The translations under genes and the position numbers were made by a program. The notes beneath the pieces were generated by a model. That model saw only the letters and a program-made list of their open reading frames with translations. It was not told the DNA's origin and did no database searches. A DNA stretch of 64,000 nt. Origin: Luidia sarsii (Eukaryota; Echinodermata; Asteroidea; Paxillosida; Luidiidae). The stretch is from positions 11,909,721 through 11,973,720 of the forward strand of contig OX465107.1 of assembly GCA_949987565.1 (NCBI GenBank), read 5' to 3'. Positions 60,090-64,000 of the stretch are shown piece after piece. How positions within the stretch are numbered: position 1 is the first letter of the stretch; each line of letters starts with the position of its first letter.

Positions 60090-62230
60090 TCTATTATCGT
60101 CTTTGTATCTGTCATGATCAACGTTTAAACCCATGATCTGCACTAGGCTGGAGGCTCGGAGGCCCCTCCATGTTTTCTCTTACTGCATCGCGACCGCTAC
60201 TTTGGATTTTCGCTTAGTATCTTTTCTCCCTGTTTTGTTGCTCACATTTTAATATCTAATTTGCCCAAATCGGACGTACATATCAGGTGTTACACGTCAA
60301 TTTATATGCATATATGGATTATATGGAAATGAAAACAATCAAAACATGAGGACAAACAAAGTGCTGGCTTTTTGTTGTAACGGGGAAGTTGAGTTTTAAA
60401 TGTACACATAAAATAAAATCAGATATTAGTGATTTCTCATCTGGGAAACCCGATTCTAATTTTGACACAGTTTCATCATGGTTTTGATACTTTTTACGTT
60501 GAAAATGTAAAACTATCGCAAAAATCCATGAAATATTAATTATGAATAGGTGATTATCTAATTAATCCAAGAAAATGCATATTTGAATAAAATCAATGAT
60601 GCATTCCGATTCAGCACATCAAAATATATCTACAAGCTGCAAATTTTAAATTCAATGGACCTTAAGTTTCTGAGATCAACAGGGGCCTCCGAGGCAACCC
60701 TCAATAGCCCAGTATACAGGGTTAAGTGATTTGGTGGGTTAGATTATCGTGCATGGTTGTAGGCCACTTTTTCAAACGCCATGGTCAAAGTTGGTGCTCA
60801 ATTCAATTTTTTGTTCAAGGCAGAGCGCTCGTTTTGCAAGCATCACTCACACAAACCTCGGTGTAGTCCACTCGCAATACAATGTAGTTTCATCGGACAC
60901 GTAGCACATGCATGCCGTGCAAGTGTATACGTGCATTATGATATCCGTGGCGTGTACATACATAAGTCGTCAATCATTGAATAAGAATGGAGCCCTGCAA
61001 TCCAAGAAGTCTATAAAAAGCCGGCATATCTTCAAAATCAAAATTGGGAGGTAAACTGAATGTCCAACAAAATAAGCAATCGCCACAACGGAGTCCACTC
61101 TTACCCTAATGTCGGAAGATCTGGTTCAAAATCAACCCCCAAAACGGTGAAGTCAGCGATGACACGTACGGTTGTAACACGACACAATAGTCTGCACGGC
61201 TTGATGAGCTAAGCGAAAATACAATACTATTCCGCCACTCTCTCATGACAACAAAGGTAGCACGATGAAAATGAAATCACTCGCCCGTATAATAATTCCT
61301 GCACTGCCACTGCAGTAAGGCACAAAAGACCATTGGAAATTGTGACTTTCCACCATCGCTTAAAAAAATGCCACCATGTTGTGTGCAGAATACTAATTGC
61401 GATATTGTCGTGACGACTGATAACTGCCTACGACTACGAGACCATAGTGCCCGGTTTAACCATAAGGCAATGATGACCTTGCAATATGCATTGGCTACGG
61501 TTGGTAAATATAGCAGGTTACGAAATCAGAATTGCCCCGGACGGGGTTTGGTGTATAGTGGGCTTTGAAAGTTTAGCCCGGGTGAACAATCCCGTATGTT
61601 TTTGGCTTGTTTGATAAGCAATGAGGGTTTTGTGTCTACTGTTTTGTGTCTATTGTCCGCTCGTTGCAAATCACGGGGCTTATTTAATTTTGGCATTTGT
61701 TCCGGTTACTGAACATGGGATAGACGGCTGGAGGACAACGCTCGCGCTCTGCACGTTTTGAGCAGATGCTCGAAGAAGAGACGAACTGCCATTTTGAAGA
61801 ATGCCGACAAGGAACTCATGACCTGTTTGGGGAAGTGCGCTCTGAACATCTTATAAAAGGCCGCGTCACCCTCACGTCGGCTGAAAAGAGCCGTCGTTGT
61901 AACTATCATTCGCCACCAGACCGTTGTCGTCCGTATCTTTTTAAAACAAAACTGCAGTCTGCAGAAATTTGACTGCAGCAGGGCTCGGTACGGGTACGTG
62001 CTGGAGTAGGACGAAATGAGTTTGACGTTGAGCGTGACGTTCACTTCGGAGAACAGGGAGTAAAGAGTAAGATTAATAGGCGCGACGTGGACATTGACAC
62101 CACAGTCGGCCCCATTTTCATGAACGATTTTAGCAGGCTTTTAGGAGGGCAGGCTGGTGGGTACATCGGTGCCGGTGGAGGAGGGCGGGCTCCTAACAAA
62201 AAATATAATTTGACCCGAAATGCAATGTCA
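60090..62230. other. No recognised feature
   Basis: Mostly AT-rich DNA. A frame without a clear start at 61973-62232 ends in a Gly-rich stretch but matches nothing known to me. It is left uncalled. Confidence 0.45.
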
Positions 62231-62321
62231 TAATTTAGGTAGACCTGACCTATTGATCCAAGCAGGGCCTGTCTCAAAGTTGAACCCCGGCGAAGTCTTG
62301 TTGTTTGTTTGTTGAAGGCCG

Positions 62322-62420
62322 CTGCCTAAGGATTGGATAGCTCAAATGGTAAAAGCCCCGGTTCGCACATTCAGAGATCTAGGGCTTAAGTCCCGGCACA
62401 ATACATATTCCCTTGCCATT
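62322..62420 (+). mobile_element. tRNA-derived SINE head (family 2-like)
   Basis: ggatagctcaaatggtaaaa is an A-box region and gggcttaagtccc a degenerate B box. cccttgccatttt follows, as in the family 2 copies. Confidence 0.5.
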
Positions 62421-62544
62421 TTGTTCAAATTATAACCTAAATAACCCTTTATAACAATTCACATTTTGCAAAAATAATATCGTTGTATGAATCACTAATC
62501 TAAACGTGATCGTATTCGGGACTATATACAAAGGCTTACTTGTT

Positions 62545-62640
62545 TCTGGTCGTCTGACGATCCTAGAATGATCTTTCTCAAAGGCCTTTGAGAAAGGTCC
62601 TGCTAGGTCCTGCTACGATCGAAACGTATTTTTTTTTATT
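62545..62640. repeat. Snapback retroelement-end word
   Basis: atctttctcaaaggcctttg and agaaaggtcctgctagg form an imperfect palindrome, ending gatcgaaacgt. It has the same head-to-head arrangement as 54.1 kb and the left border of the 46-bp minisatellite. Confidence 0.6.
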
Positions 62641-62644
62641 TGCT

Positions 62645-63610
62645 GTAGAACAGGGGTGGAAACAAAGCAAAGACGACTATCATAATCTCCACATTCTTCT
62701 CTGTTTGTTTACTTTACTGTTCTGTGCCAAATGAGATGACAAAATACCCACTACACTGTATCACATGATGGCATGAAAACAGTAGTCGCGCAATCGGTCT
62801 CTGAAGTGGATAGCGGGCTTCTCAGCTCTTTGCTCGCTGAGCATATTTCCATTGACTCGGCTGGGGCGGTCTACCGACCGTCTCTCAAGGGAGCTGTTCA
62901 TTATTAGCGGCTGAAAGGTTTGTTTGGTACATCAACATTGGATCGTGGAAACCTTGAGTGTTATTATTGACAACTAATTGCTTAAGCACTTTGCGCCGGG
63001 GTTTTTTTCAGCGCCGATGACCGCTATACGGGTTTTTTTTAACAATGCATCATTTTCAAATCTCGCTAAAACAATCGGAACAACATATTTCTGTGAAATA
63101 AATCGATTTGGGTACAAGAGAGTAAAACCTGGCACAATTCGGACGTCGTTGTGGCTTTTGTCAAGAGATTATCCGTTCGAAAAAGGGCCCTTTGTGCATC
63201 GTCAATGGACCGTAACGGACGTGTGTGTGTGCGTGCGTGCACACTGCTGACAATCCCTGACCGCAGACTCCAGCCTCCACTCCAGGCAGTCAAATCTTCA
63301 AGTTGGTCGGCCACAAACGAGAGTACATATTACGGTAAAGAATGTGGGGGGAATTCCAATGCCAGACCGACGACCGTTGGGCTGTGTGGCATGCAAAGAC
63401 AATGTCCCTCGCGTGCTTTCAGCTGCAGCGCCGCATCCCTCGATCCTCCACAGTAAAAGTCCCACAATTGCACAATTACTGCTGCTAATCTTGCAATTCA
63501 TGTGTCAAAAAGGGTCTTTGTACTGATTCGTATTGCTTTGTTCTAAGCTGAAAGAGTCTTTGTTTAGAATGTGGACAATAGTGGTGCCCGGATTCGGAGG
63601 GCCCCGTTAC
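62645..63610. other. No recognised feature
   Basis: No supported gene. A short GT/GC-rich run lies at 63218-63243. Overlapping open frames on both strands at 63.0-63.5 kb lack recognisable domains. Confidence 0.45.
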
Positions 63611-63614
63611 ATAG

Positions 63615-64000
63615 TGTAACATGTAGATGGGGTTTTTCCTCACAAAGGGATTAAGCCCGCAATGGGAGGGAGTTTTCCCCAGCCCTGGCATTCCTTTTGA
63701 CTCTCTAGCAGGGGCCAGTAGAGTCCCCATTGTTGGGAAGTTGCTACTTTGTGTGTTAAGGAACTGGGAGGAGGGTTGCTAATTAGCATAATTATTCAAG
63801 GGGTTGGGTATAAAACCATGGTGGCAGTGCATGGGCGTTGGCCAGTCACATTAACCACCATGTGAGGAGGTTGGGGCAACTGCTTTCTGTTGAGGGTTCT
63901 TCCGTTTTATCATTTCAAGATTGAGTTAAGTATACTCCTTATGTTTGATTGGCAACCCTCAGCCACTTTCTGGTACTTTATTTATTTCATTTCTGCATTT
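63615..64000 (+). mobile_element. Possible LTR, cut by the window end
   Basis: Begins tgtaacatgtagatgggg, the usual TG start of an LTR. It has a TATA box (tataaaa at 63808-63814) with a plausible transcription start about 30 bases on, and no coding sequence. The other end, target duplication and internal region lie outside the window. A cellular promoter is the alternative. Confidence 0.35.
63808..63814 (+). promoter_or_regulatory. TATA box
   Basis: tataaaa preceded by ggggttggg. It belongs either to the possible LTR or to a gene beyond the window. Confidence 0.4.

Noticed and set aside
61973..62232. Open frame with a Gly-rich end and no clear start
   Set aside because: Could be an exon or retroelement scrap, but no family signature is visible.

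Overview
This is a window of animal nuclear DNA. Two intron-containing genes have clean GT-AG junctions and consistent codon phases, most of the rest is repeats, and there are no operons or bacterial signals. One gene is an F-type (fucose-binding) lectin with a C-terminal PAN/apple domain. Degenerate THAP zinc fingers, tRNA-derived SINEs and LINE ends are abundant. Together these suggest a marine invertebrate, possibly an invertebrate deuterostome such as amphioxus, but the sequence alone does not prove the species.

Layout. 1-4.95 kb: mosaic of dispersed repeats, a 46-bp minisatellite, a TGTACA self-complementary repeat, tRNA-derived SINE copies and two copies of a ~620-bp inverted-terminal-repeat element that carries a decayed THAP finger. 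4.96-25.47 kb: tandem array 1, with units of 2,418-2,419 bp, seven complete and one partial at each end. 25.5-36.6 kb: tandem array 2, with units of about 1,161-1,185 bp, broken at 32.9-35.4 kb by a perfect hairpin, a CpG-rich patch, a tRNA-like sequence, a retroelement end and a fragment of array 1. 36.6-38.0 kb: AT-rich, nothing recognised.

38.03-43.37 kb (minus strand): a complete five-exon gene for a ~285-residue secreted F-type lectin plus PAN/apple protein. 43.4-51.9 kb: intergenic DNA with SINEs, retroelement ends and inverted-repeat elements. 51.99-56.66 kb (minus strand): a four-coding-exon gene for a 433-residue monocarboxylate-transporter-like (SLC16/MCT) protein; its large intron holds two copies of a second THAP-bearing dispersed element. 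57-64 kb: truncated LINE 3' ends, more element copies, unrecognised DNA, and a possible LTR running off the right end.

The two genes share no evident pathway. The most unusual content is the satellite architecture: a two-unit higher-order repeat, one array-1/array-2 junction present twice, and a 105-bp hairpin inserted into an array unit. The THAP-derived element families come next. I found no evidence of a new enzymatic or defence system. The small ORFs repeated in every satellite unit are explained by copying.
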